From Sinotaia quadrata (taxonomy: Eukaryota > Mollusca > Gastropoda > Architaenioglossa > Viviparidae): a DNA stretch of 64,000 nucleotides. The notes under the pieces were generated by a model. That model was given only the letters and a program-made list of their open reading frames with translations, ran no database searches and was not told where the DNA came from. The position numbers and the translations under genes were made by a program. This document shows positions 1 through 14,183 of the stretch, piece after piece. Each line of letters begins with the position of its first letter. The first letter of the stretch is position 1. The DNA is taken from positions 49,705,759 through 49,769,758 of the forward strand of contig CM054181.1 in assembly GCA_028829895.1 (NCBI GenBank). The letters are read 5' to 3'.

Positions 1-300
1 GAATTGTTGGATGTTGTATGGTTGGATGTTGTATGGATGGAAGAATTGTTGGATGTTGTATGGATGGAAGAATTGTTGGATGTTGTATGGATGGAAGAAT
101 TGTTGGATGTTGTATGGATGGAAGAATTGTTGGATGTTGTATGGATGGAAGAATTGTTGGATGTTGTATGGTTGGATGTTGTATGGATGGAAGAATTGTT
201 GGATGTTGTATGGATGGAAGAATTGTTGGATGTTGTATGGATGGAAGAATTGTTGGATGTTGTATGGATTGGAGAATTGTTGGATGTTGTACGGATGAAA
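1..300. repeat. 27-bp minisatellite array
   Basis: About ten tandem copies of a 27-bp unit built on GAATTGTTGGATGTTGTATG. A 15-bp short version occurs near 20 and 170, and decay sets in after about 265. The array is cut by the window edge. Because 27 is a multiple of three and the unit has no stop codon, all three forward frames stay open for about 100 codons. I read this as a repeat and not a protein gene. Confidence 0.95.
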
Positions 301-420
301 GAGAGAGATTGCGCACAATAATTTTGCCAAATGCTTTCTTTTAAACTGCTCCGTTATTTTCCTGAAACCCTCTCCTTACACCACTGAATAATCCCATTTT
401 TCCTTTGCTTGACTTTTTCA

Positions 421-423
<3 letters not shown>

Positions 424-499
<76 letters not shown>
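424..499. repeat. (CT)n microsatellite
   Basis: An uninterrupted CT dinucleotide run of about 38 units. It is a polypyrimidine tract on the + strand with mirror symmetry. Confidence 0.98.
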
Positions 500-502
<3 letters not shown>

Positions 503-815
503 CTGTTCTGACAAAACTCGCGTCTCAGTAATGCTTTCTTATTTCTTATTTGCGATTCTCTGAGTATAGATAATAGGTGACAGAACTCGTTGGATGCAAT
601 TGATTTTATTTTTGCCTCACATACACCAGTGAGCAGACAACTCAGGCACGCATAAATCCGACACTGATGAATGACTCCAGGGAAAGAAGGAAATTCTGTC
701 TTGCAGAGGGAGGGGAAAATGCACTTTTGTACAAATATCAGGATTCTCTGCGAGGGACGTTAGCCTGAAAAAGACACTACAGCTCACAAGTCGGGTAAAA
801 AAAAAAATTCTGTTA
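500..815. other. non-repetitive stretch, nothing recognised
   Basis: Mixed sequence with a short A-run near 798-808. I see no convincing open frame, RNA gene or mobile-element end. Confidence 0.5.
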
Positions 816-1187
816 CAAAGACATTACACAGTATTAGTAAACTTGTCATAGTATTTGCAGTCAGTATCAATGTTCGTGAACCTACCGTAGAGCTAGTGCT
901 GTGCAACGAACCTGTCATAGAGACAAAAAGAAGAGTCTGTCATAGAGGCAAAAAGAAGTAGCCTGCCATACAGACAAAGAATGGACCTGCCATCGAGACA
1001 AGGAAAGAGCCTCCCCCCTTCCACACACAAACACACCTTAGAGACAAAAGAAAGTGCTTGCTACAGAGACAAAGAAATAGCCTGCCATAGAGACAAATAA
1101 AGGGTCTGCCATAAAGACATTACACAACCATTAGTAAAGTTGTTATAGTAATTGCAATCAGTATCAATGTTCGTGAACCTACCGTGT
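816..1187. repeat. direct repeat pair (about 75 bp) within decayed tandem domain
   Basis: A block at about 816-888 recurs at about 1113-1187, sharing the run CAGTATCAATGTTCGTGAAC. The interval holds several diverged copies of a phrase like CTGCCATAGAGACAAA. It looks like an old tandem array with a period near 300 bp made of much shorter sub-repeats. Confidence 0.75.
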
Positions 1188-1549
1188 AACGAGCATGCCA
1201 TGAGACAAATAAAGGGTCTGTCATAAAGGAATCATAATGCAAATGAATTAGCCATAAAAACATTACTATAAAAAAATATTTCTTATTTAAACCTGCTCTA
1301 TAGATACTAGTGTAAGAATCGTCTGCTATAAAGACAGTACTGTAAAAATGAAAGACCCACTTTAAAATTACTTGTGGAAGAAAGAATTGTCTGTCATAAA
1401 GACTTTACTGTAAAAAGCGCCTGCCGTAAAGATGGTCTCCACAAAGATATTGGAGAAAAAGTGCCTGCTAATAAGATACAAGTATAATATGGACCATCTC
1501 GTAGACATATAATATAACTAGCATCAACAAGCTCGACAGCCATGGAAGT
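1188..1549. repeat. strongly decayed tandem phrase repeats
   Basis: Recurring but heavily diverged phrases, such as GTCTGCCATAAAGACATTAC and CTGTCATAAAGACTTTACTG, appear at irregular 30-50 bp spacing. I see no coding potential. Confidence 0.5.
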
Positions 1550-1655
1550 ATTTCAGTTAAAAACTCTATATAGATATATATTTCATTTAAGTAAAAACTA
1601 TATATAAATATATATTTCAGTTAAGTAAAAACTCTATACAAATATATATTTCAGT
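1550..1655. repeat. about 40-bp tandem repeat, 2.5 copies
   Basis: Copies begin with TTTCAGTTAAGTAAAAACT and end in an AT-rich ATATATATTTCAG. Small length differences separate the units. Confidence 0.8.
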
Positions 1656-2115
1656 GCGATACACTATTTTAGAGAAGCATTACACTCCAGGAGACTGTGA
1701 CAGCATCGTCAAGGTTATGATGTGAATCACGGCCGGAAAATACAGAACCAGAAAAATCTGTCAGGTAAATTTTAAAAATTAAAACGTCCGGTATAAGTGC
1801 CATAACAGAGGAAAGGCGCCTGTAACAAAAAATAAAAAAATAAAGAATAGAAAATCCATTCTAAGAAAATTTACAAAGCAACAAATGTATTGAAAATGTT
1901 CAGAATGGGAAATCTGTTGAGAAAGAAATCGCGGAATAGGAAATCCGGTCATAAAGAATCTACAAAGCTGACATGCAGCCACATAAACATCACAGAACAG
2001 GAGATTTTCTCAGTGCAATCACAGAGCAGAAAAGCTGTCATACACAAAGAAAACTTATGAAGGAAAGAATCATTTAATGGAGGTATTATAATGAAAAATA
2101 ATGTTACATTTAGGA

Positions 2116-2456
2116 CACAGCAGGAAAGAATGTCATAAAAATACTTTTTTACAGAAAAGAGCATCCTGTTGTAATGACATTACAGCAGGAAAGAATGTCA
2201 TAAAAATACTTTTTTACAGAAAAGAGCATCCTGTTGTAATGACATTACAGCAGGAAAGAATGTCATAAAAATACTTTTTTACAGAAAAGAGCATCCTGTT
2301 GTAATGACATTACAGCAGGAAAGAATGTCATAAAAATACTTTTTTTACAGAAAAGAGCATCCTGTTGTAATGACATTACAGCAGGAAAGAATGTCATAAA
2401 AATACTTTTTTCTACAGAAAAGAGCATCCTGTTGTAATGACTTTACAGCAGAAGAA
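2116..2456. repeat. 65-bp tandem array, about 5 copies
   Basis: The 65-bp unit contains CAGCAGGAAAGAATGTCATA and AGAGCATCCTGTTGTAATGA. The copies are almost identical apart from T-run length, so amplification looks recent. The unit contains the same TGTCATAAA phrase found in the decayed sequence on both sides. Confidence 0.95.
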
Positions 2457-2815
2457 TGTGTTAGATACAAAAAGATCCTGTCACACAAATAACTAGCTAG
2501 AGTTTAAATCTTGACACTGTCTTTGACTCTTCGCTTTAAAATAATTTATTTTTTTAATTACAAAAATAACATAAATTTGGATTAAGGACTTCACTATAGA
2601 GGTGGAGATCCTGAAATGTTTACAATCCCCTAAAGGTATCCTATCATCAATGTTTATAGAACAGGAGAAACTGTCATAGAGATACTCAAGTTCATGAGAA
2701 CATTCATATCCATAGAGATATTCAAGACAAAATACAGTAAGAGGAACATATTGTAGAGATATACTAAAGATGCACTTCAGGAGATGTACCTATCATTTAA
2801 ATGTGTGCGTGTTTA

Positions 2816-2817
2816 TA

Positions 2818-2877
<60 letters not shown>
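2816..2877. repeat. (GT)n(GA)n microsatellite
   Basis: A short GT run passes at about 2829 into about 24 GA units, giving a purine-only tract on the + strand. Confidence 0.97.
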
Positions 2878-2879
<2 letters not shown>

Positions 2880-2997
2880 AAAGAGAGGGCGGGGCATGTC
2901 AAATTAACGAGAAACATTACATTATATGCCAATACATTAGAGCGATATGTACAGATCGTGGGAAACTTGTAACAGAGACATGGCATGCATTTAAAGA

Positions 2998-3240
2998 ACA
3001 TTAGAAACATCATACTGCATTGTCATATATCAGAGACAGTAGAAATATCACACTGCATTGTCATATATCAGAGAGACAGTAGAAATATCACACTGCATTG
3101 TCATATATCAGAGAGACAGTGGAAATATCACACTGCAATGTCATATATCAGAGAGACAGTAGAAATATCACACTGCATTGTCATATATCAGAGAGACATT
3201 AGAAATATCACACTGCAATGTCATTTATCAGAGTGACAGT
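2998..3240. repeat. 40-bp tandem array, about 6 copies
   Basis: The 40-bp unit contains GAAATATCACACTGCATTGT and TCATATATCAGAGAGACAG. The first copy is the most diverged. Confidence 0.95.
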
Positions 3241-3271
3241 AAAGAGGGAAAGCAAGTAACCGAAATAGTAA

Positions 3272-3490
3272 ATGCAGTACATGTACCACAATAACAGATT
3301 AAAGATATGCATTGCACGTACCATAGTAACAGAATCATTACATTCCTTGCATGTATCATTATAACAGAATCATTACATTCTTTGCAAGTACCATAGTAAC
3401 AGAATCATTACATTCCTTGCATGTATCATTATAACAGAATCATTACATTCTTTGCACGTACCATAGCAACAGAATCATTCGAAGCATTAT
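3272..3490. repeat. 35-bp array with 70-bp dimer period
   Basis: The units share AACAGAATCATTACATTC. Two alternating variants, CATGTATCATTATAACAG and the GTACCATAGTAACAG type, give an exact 70-bp repeat (for example 3361 to 3431). This is a small higher-order structure. Confidence 0.9.
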
Positions 3491-5478
<1,988 letters not shown>

Positions 5479-5526
5479 ACACAAATACACATATTCACAC
5501 ACACACACAGACACACACACACACAT

Positions 5527-5580
<54 letters not shown>
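5479..5580. repeat. imperfect (CA)n microsatellite
   Basis: A CA-rich tract with several substitutions (ACAG, ACAT, AAAC). Confidence 0.95.
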
Positions 5581-5712
5581 ATACGTTTATTTTTAACTCT
5601 CTTTTATTTCTTGTCTTCTTCGTCCTTTTCTGTTTACCTTTCTGCCAGCGTAGCACAAGTCACATCAATGCGTCTGTCATTCGCACCACACCACTCAAAG
5701 TTGAAATAACTT

Positions 5713-5809
5713 GATTTATATTACTTTAATTACCTTAAGATGTAATTAAGCAGTAGTTTTTACATTTATATTACTTTAATTACCTTAAGGTGTAATTAAG
5801 CAGTAGTTA
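5713..5809. repeat. 50-bp tandem duplication
   Basis: Two near-identical copies exactly 50 bp apart, sharing TTATATTACTTTAATTACCT and GTAATTAAGCAGTAGTT. Confidence 0.93.
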
Positions 5810-5831
5810 GGCCATTTTCTTGCGCGTCGTA

Positions 5832-6140
5832 GCCACACTGGACACCAATACACGTATCATGCTAATACTACATCGATACTATAATATGCTATTGCTAAAT
5901 AGTGCTATGCTAGATATATTAAGCTACTACTATCCAATAGTATGCTACATATGTTAAGCTAATGCTACCCAATAGCATGCTACATGTGTTATGCTAATGC
6001 TATCCAGCTTGGACACCGATGGATATTTTTACAATTATGCTAACCAGCATGCTCACAGATACACATTTAATTCTAATGTTCCTCAGTTTGGATTCAGATA
6101 CATAATTATGCTACTGCTATCCAGCCTGGACACCTGCATG
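5832..6140. repeat. decayed tandem repeats, about 60 bp
   Basis: Diverged copies of TATGCTAATGCTATCCAG followed by TTGGACACC and an AT-rich segment recur at roughly 55-65 bp. Confidence 0.6.
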
Positions 6141-6189
6141 TGAATATTTTCCAGCAACTGTAAACAAGACACACTGACTAACCACGACT

Positions 6190-6326
6190 ACTTTAATCCC
6201 AAAGAAAACTGATCTTTTCTACCCCATATGAAATTGATGACTTTGACCCAAGTGGATATAATCCATTTGGCCCCAACAGAAATTGATCCCTTTGACCCCA
6301 GAAAAAATTAAGTCTTTCATCCCGAG
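6190..6326. repeat. decayed about 29-bp tandem repeats
   Basis: Four to five diverged copies of a phrase like GAAATTGATCCCTTTGACCC. Spacing is about 29 bp. Confidence 0.65.
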
Positions 6327-7416
6327 ATAAACCATTCAATTCTTAATACGTAAGAGAACAGAACATCATATGCAGACAGTGTAGAATACATAAATGAAAT
6401 ACCTCAATAACGTAGCTTCCATGGGCCAAGTCGAGAACAACTTTATACGATATCCACTAATCTGCATGTCATCCCTCTCAAACTTGATGACGATAATAAA
6501 GACGATGAGCGAATACGGTCATAAAAAATAATAAAAAATAAAAACAATCAGTATCCTTAGCGAAAATATACCTATGGCCTTGGACACCAGTTGTTACACT
6601 AACCACACGACTCGGCTAATACACAGCACGACAGTAAACGGCAGATCCAACCAGAACGTTCTAGGACTTGGCGAGCATCCAGCTTTCGTCATCAATATTG
6701 CTCAGCGTCACCAACATCCGAGTCGAACGTGCACCAGGGTGCAGTTCTCTGAAAGGGTTCCAGCGCGCTGACATCATTCCACAACTTTTCCAGTCACTGC
6801 CCACCTCCACGTCAAGCACTAGAGTCACATCCAAATTACATGATAATTAGTTGGCACTAATGCAAGCAAAGCATGGAATATCTTTTGTGCATGGAATTCC
6901 TCTGTGGGCAGCGTGTTATCAGTTGCGAACCCACTTCACTTGCTGCTGACAGACAACAGTTGCCACAGTCAGAAAGAGTATGAGCCTAAAATAGTTAGGA
7001 ATTGCCCGACCCACTAAAATTCTATTTACATAACTTTGCCACGCTTCCTCTAATCGATCTTTTCATCTTTCATCATCATTTAGATGCTCTCACGGGGATC
7101 GTCATCTGACTACAGTCGCCAGCTAAATTGGAAACTCATGTCAAACCTTGGATCAAGCAAATATACAATTCCTGTTGGAATCTTTTAGCAGCAAGAATGC
7201 GAAATGCATGCAGGTATTTTTAGTAGACAATTATTTCCTGAAACACAAGAATTTCGAGAGAGTTTTATACACACCTGATGACGTGCAAACAAACTGCAAC
7301 TTCTGGGAACCACTTTGAATACAAATCATGCATGTAGGCAAGTACGTAAATAAATATAATAGTTATTTATTATACGGAGATATTACTTTAGTATTACTGT
7401 AAATATATTATTCTTG
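6327..7416. other. low-copy sequence, no gene recognised
   Basis: The section at 6560-6850 is less AT-rich and has two overlapping open frames of about 60 codons. Neither has a motif or splice context that I can defend. Confidence 0.45.
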
Positions 7417-7467
7417 TTATCATGATCATTATCATTATTATTAGCATCATCATCATCATAATCATCA

Positions 7468-7507
<40 letters not shown>
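7417..7507. repeat. (ATT)n / (ATC)n trinucleotide repeat
   Basis: Mixed CAT/ATC units pass into an uninterrupted TTA run of about 14 units. Confidence 0.95.
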
Positions 7508-7509
<2 letters not shown>

Positions 7510-8041
7510 TTCATGCATCAGAGTACATATTAAAACAGCAATTGTTAAAACGTTATATATTAATAACCTATGCTGCTTATTAACTTCGTAATTTTAATTA
7601 GATGACCAAAATTAATAAGCTGAGAAATAAATATAACAGTTTAGCCTCTATTTCCTAGTCACTGTAGAATATTGCACCTTTTGTTGCCTCGTTGTGACCA
7701 CCATCAAAGAACAGACAGATTAGTTGAAATGCAGTTAAACAGAGCAAAATACATATACGAAGAGACTCAGTTCTCAATTCATCATGAAATTTCAGAAGGA
7801 AAATAGTGTAACTTAAACAGTCGACTTTTGAGTAGTTATAGCTATGGATTCCCCAGTCTTGCAATTAAAACTTTGAACTGATACCAGTTCCTATATATTC
7901 GCATTCAATGCATAGCTAGCGAATAGGACATATATGATAGCTCTGGGAAATATCTTTCGTGCGTCAGAGCGTGTAGGTCATATGCAATAACCGAATAATT
8001 AAATATAAATATAATGCATGGTGACGGTGAGTGGGCATGTG
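7508..8041. other. AT-rich low-copy sequence
   Basis: No gene or repeat recognised. Confidence 0.45.
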
Positions 8042-8400
8042 CCATAGGTACCGTCTAGTGTCATAATATACATGTAGTGGACATAGGTACCGTCCTGTGT
8101 CATAATATACATGCAGTGGACATAGGTACCGTCCTGTGTCATAATATACATGCAGTGGACATAGGTACCGTCTGGTGTCATAATATACATGTAGTGGACA
8201 TAGGTACCGTCTGGTGTCATAATATACATGTAGTGGACATAGGTACCGTCTGGTGTCATAATATACATTTAGTGGACATAGGTACCGTCTGGTGTCATAA
8301 TATACATGTAGTGGATATAGATACCGTCTGGTGTCATAATATACATGCAGTGGACATAAGTACCCATGTGGTGTCAATATACATGCAGTGGGCATTTGCA
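8042..8400. repeat. 39-bp tandem array, about 9 copies
   Basis: The 39-bp unit contains GTGGACATAGGTACCGTCTG and GTGTCATAATATACATG, so most copies carry the palindrome GGTACC. Variant units (CCTGTG or CTGGTG, CATGCAG or CATGTAG) occur in blocks, which suggests local amplification. Open frames on both strands up to 164 codons follow from the 3n unit length and encode only the repeat. Confidence 0.95.
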
Positions 8401-8730
8401 GTTTGGTACCATATATTGTCATAATATGAAAGCAGTTGGCATAAGGCATAGAAACCATGTGGTGTTATATACATACAGAGTCGCAGATCCATCAATATCT
8501 TATGGCTTCCTTATATAAATAAATAGGGAACATACGGTGTCATTAACAATGAGCACACACCACCGATGCTTTTTTATGTCACTATGTACGTATATACAAA
8601 GCAGCCATGCGATATCTTTTGTTCTTTACATTCATATAGTACATACTAGTCATCGGTAACATTTGTCGTCAATGTATACATAAAGCAAAAGTCATAGTAC
8701 CATATGGTGTCAATGTATGAGGTCTGAGCA
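8401..8730. repeat. decayed edge of the 39-bp array
   Basis: Scattered phrases such as ACCATATGGTGTCAATGTAT (about 8700) and AACCATGTGGTGTTATATAC (about 8452) look like eroded units of the neighbouring array. Confidence 0.55.
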
Positions 8731-10065
8731 CATTAAAACGAGTAGGACATAAAATGCTCGCCTGATATCATTAAATACACAACAAACTAACCGGTGAAAG
8801 CCACTGAACTTAGCAAAGTATTGTGTTCAGAATAGTGTGACCTTGAATGGCTAATGAGTTCCGAAGATTTCATCTGGTAGGTAGGTAAACAGAATGACAA
8901 TCAGACTCTCACTCCAAAGAGGTTTAATTAATTTATAGATGGAGAGACTACTAGAAGAACAAGCAAGTAAGTCTGGTTAGATCGAGAAAATGAGTGGAGA
9001 GATTGATAGAAGAACAGAGACAAATAAAATTTGAAATTTATTACACGTACAATAAAAAGAAATGCTGTGTCATTCTCTCATGTCCAAACACTCAGGTTTT
9101 TCCTTCTTGACATCTAGAGCAATCAGGATTCACCGTTGAGTCTGGGAACTGCGCGAGCTCACGAGCCAACTCGTGCACGTGATGTGCTTAACCTGATTAG
9201 GTCGCACGCGAACTCAATCTGAACACTAGCTTTGATTTAATCGTTCACAAAGCGCAAAGAGAGTGCGCATGCTCCACTCGTCTGACATGGCGGGTCCGTC
9301 CTAAGAATGGCCGACCAATACGACGACTTAATTTATTCCGAAACCTTGTCATTTTCTTCTCGTATATATTTCTATATTTTTATTGTTGTCATTGTTGCTA
9401 TTGATGAATTTTTGTAGCTGAAGTGGTGGGTGGTGAGGTATACTTTAAATTAACTTACTTTTAAAGAACAAAATATGCTTTATATTTAATAAGTTTATAG
9501 TGAGTGAGGAATTGAGTTATCATCTTGTTTGTTAGTTATTTTGTTTGTTAATTAGCAGAGTTAATTGTGATAGAATTTTGCATAACCATTATAGTTGTAC
9601 GGAAAATATTTTTTTTTAAATAGGTGTTTTTTGACCAGATGCATTTTTTCGGCTTTATTGCTTTTATCTACATTTACTTTTATTTTCTTTTTGGGATGAC
9701 GAAGTCTAGGAAAATGTTGCCCATGCAGTGAGGTACGCTGTTCTTGTTGATTGTGCCGGATCCGACTGAGCCTTGTGCCAAATGAGATTATTTCCCTTAG
9801 AAAATAAAGGGCAGCCAACCATAAATATCAAACTAGACGAGCACATGATAAAATAATTATTATGCTTTAACTAAAATGCAGTCTGATTACTATGCTAAAA
9901 TGGCGTAGACTGGTTTGAAGAAAAACTGAGGTATTTCACGTCAGTCAATCGAGCAAACTTTAGAGAAAAAATTCATGTGTGCTCTTTGGCTTCAAAAGAT
10001 TCAAACTTCGGATACAGAATTCCACAGGTTCCGATCGGCTGCGTATGAATTAAAAATCAGAATTC
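8731..10065. other. low-copy sequence, no gene recognised
   Basis: A weak direct repeat lies at about 8938-9025, where GAAGAACAAGC and GAAGAACAGAG follow GGAGAGA. 9120-9310 is comparatively GC-rich. No exon or RNA gene can be supported. Confidence 0.45.
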
Positions 10066-10351
10066 AGAGAAAGAATTTCACCGCTACAAATCCGTTAGAG
10101 TGATGTCACCCAATTCGGGAGGGGGGGGGGGGGCGGGGGGAAGAAGTATTCCACCGGTACACATCCGTTAGAGTGACGTCACCAAATTCAAAGAAAGAAT
10201 TCCACCAGTACACATCCGTTAGAGTTGTGTCACCCAATTCGGAGAAAGAATTCCAGAGGCACACATCCGTTAGAGTGACGTCATCAAATCCAAAGAAAGA
10301 ATTCCACCGACCCACATTTGTTAGAGTGACGTCACCCAAACCGGAGAAAGT
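10066..10351. repeat. 51-bp tandem array carrying TGACGTCA
   Basis: About five copies of a 51-bp unit containing CATCCGTTAGAGTGACGTCA. Three copies keep the full palindrome TGACGTCA, and the others read TGATGTCA or TGTGTCA. A G-rich insertion splits the first copies. Confidence 0.92.
10117..10140 (+). repeat. poly-G tract
   Basis: A nearly pure G run of about 22 bases with one A and one C inside the 51-bp array. It could form a quadruplex or be a sequencing-sensitive homopolymer. Confidence 0.9.
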
Positions 10352-10472
10352 ATAGAACGGATACGTACAGAGAATATTTTATAGTTGTCAAATCGATTTC
10401 GTAGGACGGTCTGCAAACTACAAAGAGTGACTCTGGTGAGCATGCGTAGAGCAAAATTATCTTTCTTTTTCT

Positions 10473-10557
10473 TCCGTGGATTTACGTCTGAGAAGGGTCT
10501 TCCATGGATTTACGTCTGAGAAGGCTCATCCATGGATTTACATCTGAGAAGGGTCTT
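10473..10557. repeat. 28-bp tandem repeat, 3 copies
   Basis: The unit is exactly 28 bp and carries CCATGGATTTACGTCTGAGA. Copies start at 10473, 10501 and 10529. Confidence 0.93.
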
Positions 10558-10879
10558 CATTGTATGGGTGTGGATGGCAAACGAAGACGGTCACCGGCTC
10601 AAAACTGGTTGTGTTTCGGGATTTTTTTGTGATAGAATATTGATGGAAGATGCTATTTCTCAAAATAAAGACCCATAAAAGTCATCTGCATTTGTCTCTC
10701 TTGTTTTTAATGTTTAGGATCCTGACTATAGTTTATATATATTGTAAACAATTATTATTTGGGTTTTTTTGTTTGCTCGTTTTATTCGTTTCTTTGTTTG
10801 CGTTTTTCTTTGTTTACTTTCATTTTAGTATGGGTGTTTGGAGAGCTTGTAATATAAGAGTTATGCCACTGAACAACTT

Positions 10880-11186
10880 TAATTTTAGACTACTACTGTA
10901 GACTATCGCCCAAACAAAGCTGGGAAAAAAAACATTAACAAATTTTCAGACTGACTGTAGACTATCACTGCCCAAGCAAAGCTGGAAAAAAACAACATAA
11001 ATTTTCAGACTGTGTCTGTAAACTATCACTGCCCAAACAATGCTGGGGAAAAAAAACATAAACAAATTTTCAGACTGCGACTGTAGACTATCACTTCCCA
11101 AGCAAAGCTGGAAAAAAAAACATAAATTTTCAGACTGTGTCTGTAGACTATCACTGCCCAAGCAAAGCTGGAAAAAAAACAAAAAC
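10880..11186. repeat. about 60-bp tandem array, 5 copies
   Basis: The units contain TAGACTATCACTGCCCAAGC, AAAGCTGG, an A-run and TTTTCAGACTGTGTCTG. Length varies through the A-run and an optional AACA. Confidence 0.93.
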
Positions 11187-11923
11187 ATAAACCATTGAAA
11201 GGGTAAGCAAGAAGCGCATCAAAAATGTGTGACGATCTTGATTTGTTAGTCAAAGCGACGAAGATGACTCTTTGCCCTCGACCATCTCTCATTTATCATC
11301 TGTGATGGAAGAAACAAAGTGAAATTTGTTTCCTTAGATACATAGAAGGATTATTTCGGACTCTGTGATTAATTTCTCATGGATCTTGTACTTTTGTTCT
11401 CAGATGCTTTATTTAATTATATTCTTATTTTTAAACGCATACTTTTTTTAATGATGGTGTTAAAAGATCGAGGAGGGGATAGCACATGAATCTATTAAAC
11501 GGTCAAACGAATTTACAAATAAGACTTGGAAATGAAAATAACAGAATGAGGGGAAAGTGGGATAAGGGGCGGGTGGTGGTGGTGAGGATTTACAAAAGAG
11601 AACCACGTCTCGCACAACATCTCGCGAGATCTCTAGCATTACCGAGCACTCGTAAGAAAGAAGATCTAAATATTTTAGGAAAGACACAATCGTTTTTTTT
11701 TCTTTTATATATATATAGATTAAAGTTTTTCCTCTCCACGATGCGGACACGATGACAAAATGCAGATTAAAAAGATTAAATACCCATCAATTAAATGCAT
11801 AAATAACGTGTATTTAATATGCACTTTTCTAAAATTAAAATTGAAATGTATTCAAATTAAGTGTCGTGAAAAGTATGTTTTAAAATACTGTATGCTTTGT
11901 GCTTGGTTTCATTTTACACTTCG
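11187..11923. other. low-copy sequence, nothing recognised
   Basis: Short overlapping open frames occur on both strands (11460-11755) without motifs. A T-run and ATATAT occur near 11693-11715. Confidence 0.45.
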
Positions 11924-11924
11924 A

Positions 11925-11994
<70 letters not shown>

Positions 11995-12007
11995 CACGCG
12001 CGCGCGC
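11924..12007. repeat. (AC)n(AT)n(CG)n compound microsatellite
   Basis: CA units pass into ATATATATAT and then ACGCGCGCGCGC. This is an alternating purine-pyrimidine block throughout. Confidence 0.95.
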
Positions 12008-13363
12008 AAAAACACACATTTAAGGCCACATCACACAGAAACTAAGGCAGTAACAGAGAACACAGCGCGCGCTTTCAAGATATTTGTCGCTGTCAAGCAT
12101 GTCAAATATGTGTTTATTGATTCTAATCTAGACTTAAATGAACTATTGTCTTGTTTGGTCGTTGTGCGCTGGCATGATGTACTTCTAGTGCAAGTAGTTT
12201 AGCATATTCAATGGTGCAAAGTCGTACTCATAAGTTGCTCCGAGTTAAAAATGGAGTTACCTTATATTTCTTTGCAAGAGCGTGCTTTTGAAAACCATCG
12301 ATTTGTGGGCAGAACCTGTTTATGGACAAGATCAATTTCCTAACAAAATTTTTAAACAGAACTGTGAGTGCAGTTTAGCTTGTGGAGAAAAATAATTTAA
12401 GGTCAAGAATAACTGAAGGGAATAAAATGAATTTGTGAGCAGAATTAGTTTGTGGACTAAAGGACTAAAGGATTTTGTGGAAGATCAATTTGTGCTCCGA
12501 AAAATGTGTGTTTAGGATTACTTTGTGAAAGAAATGTATTCTCGGTATTAAATTATAGTTAGAATTCATTCGATGCGTGAATGACATGAATTGACGAACT
12601 ATTTTTATTGGTAGAATAAATTAGGTTGTTGACGGGACCAAGTTGAGTATGTACTTTCTTTTCAAATAATTAATCGGTGAATGGGAGATAAATCTTAAAA
12701 GACATGATTGATTTGTTGGACCTAAGGGCATTTGTGACTTTTTTTCACGATGTCCTAACAATAAATCAATGACCAAGTATTTTTCTCAGCGTTCGTAATA
12801 AGAAACAACTCGGGGTGCGATGGGAAACGGGGTGGGGGTGGGAATAATACTTTTAGCACTCAAGAGAAAGTTTTACTGTGTAAAACCATAGATGTACTTT
12901 AATTAATGTTTCAAGATGGAGGATTATTTCTTAGACTATTTTACTCCGTCCATTTATAATATATAAATAAAAGGTGATAAATGGGCGGGTATTTGATTGA
13001 CACATATCTCCCGTCTAGATACGCAAAAGAAACCCGTTCAGGGACTATAATTGTGAAACTAGAGATCAGCTTTCATTATCACGTTCTGCTGTCGCTTAGA
13101 GGGGAGATAATTAGTTTGCAAAGTCGTAATTCTGAAGACGACAACCCACCAAAATCGAAATTTGTGAAGGCGATCGTAACAACCTAAGCAAGTTGCATCC
13201 GAGGTCAAATTAATTATTCTTCTACAGCTGATGGCTTGGGGGAATTTTATATAGTTTTCCATTTAATTTTATCCAAAACATGGAGCAACTGTTGACGTCA
13301 AAAAATATTCTTAATTTTATAAGTCTCACAGAGTTAACTTTCAGGTAGGCAGGTAAGCAGACA
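12008..13363. other. low-copy sequence with faint repeats
   Basis: 12290-12560 holds eroded copies of phrases like AATTTGTGAGCAGAATTAGT and TTTGTGGA. 12817-12841 is G-rich. No gene is supported. Confidence 0.45.
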
Positions 13364-13504
<141 letters not shown>

Positions 13505-13820
13505 TGAAAATTAATGTCGAAAGTTCTGACAGGACAGACTATTAATTCATGGGTGGAGAGAGAAATAGAATGGTGTTTCTTTAGCGATATAAATTTTCGA
13601 CTACGCAAAGTATACTCACTGGATCACAATGAACTTTATTTCTCCTGATATATTCCACCAAGGAGCAATAAACATCAACAATACACACATCCATGGACTT
13701 AGTTTTAATGCGAGACTGTAGATAAATCGAACAGTTGAAATACCTGCCTATTATTCCCACAAGAACTCTGTTATGGACATAGTGCAAAATAACAAGTGAA
13801 AACTAAAATGCTCGCGGTTA

Positions 13821-14183
13821 AATCAAACTGCATATTTTTAGTGTCATGTAATAAGTTACTCGTACGTGTGACGTCAGACAGCAAACTTTTAGTGTCGTGA
13901 AATAAGGTACTCGTACGTGTGACGTCAGACAGCAAACTTTTAGTGTCGTGAAATAAGGTACTCGTACGTGTGACGTCAGACAGCAAACTTTTAGTGTCGT
14001 GAAATAAGGTACTCGTACGTGTGACGTCAGACAGCAAACTTTTAGTGTCGTGAAATAAGGTACTCGTACGTGTGACGTCAGACAGCAAACTTTTAGTGTC
14101 GTGAAATAAGGTACTCGTACATGTGACGTCAGACAGCAAACTTTTAGTGTCGTGAAATAAGGTACTCGTACGTATGACGTCAG
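13821..14183. repeat. 51-bp tandem array with TGACGTCA in every unit
   Basis: About seven copies of a 51-bp unit containing CTTTTAGTGTCGTGAAATAA and CTCGTACGTGTGACGTCAGA. The inner copies are nearly identical and the first is diverged. Seven full TGACGTCA palindromes are present. A reverse-strand frame of 122 codons arises from the 3n unit length. Confidence 0.95.

Noticed and set aside
7964..8458. 164-codon reverse open frame
   Set aside because: The 39-bp unit is a multiple of three without stops. Other frames on both strands are open too.
13771..14139. 122-codon reverse frame
   Set aside because: Encodes the 51-bp array only.
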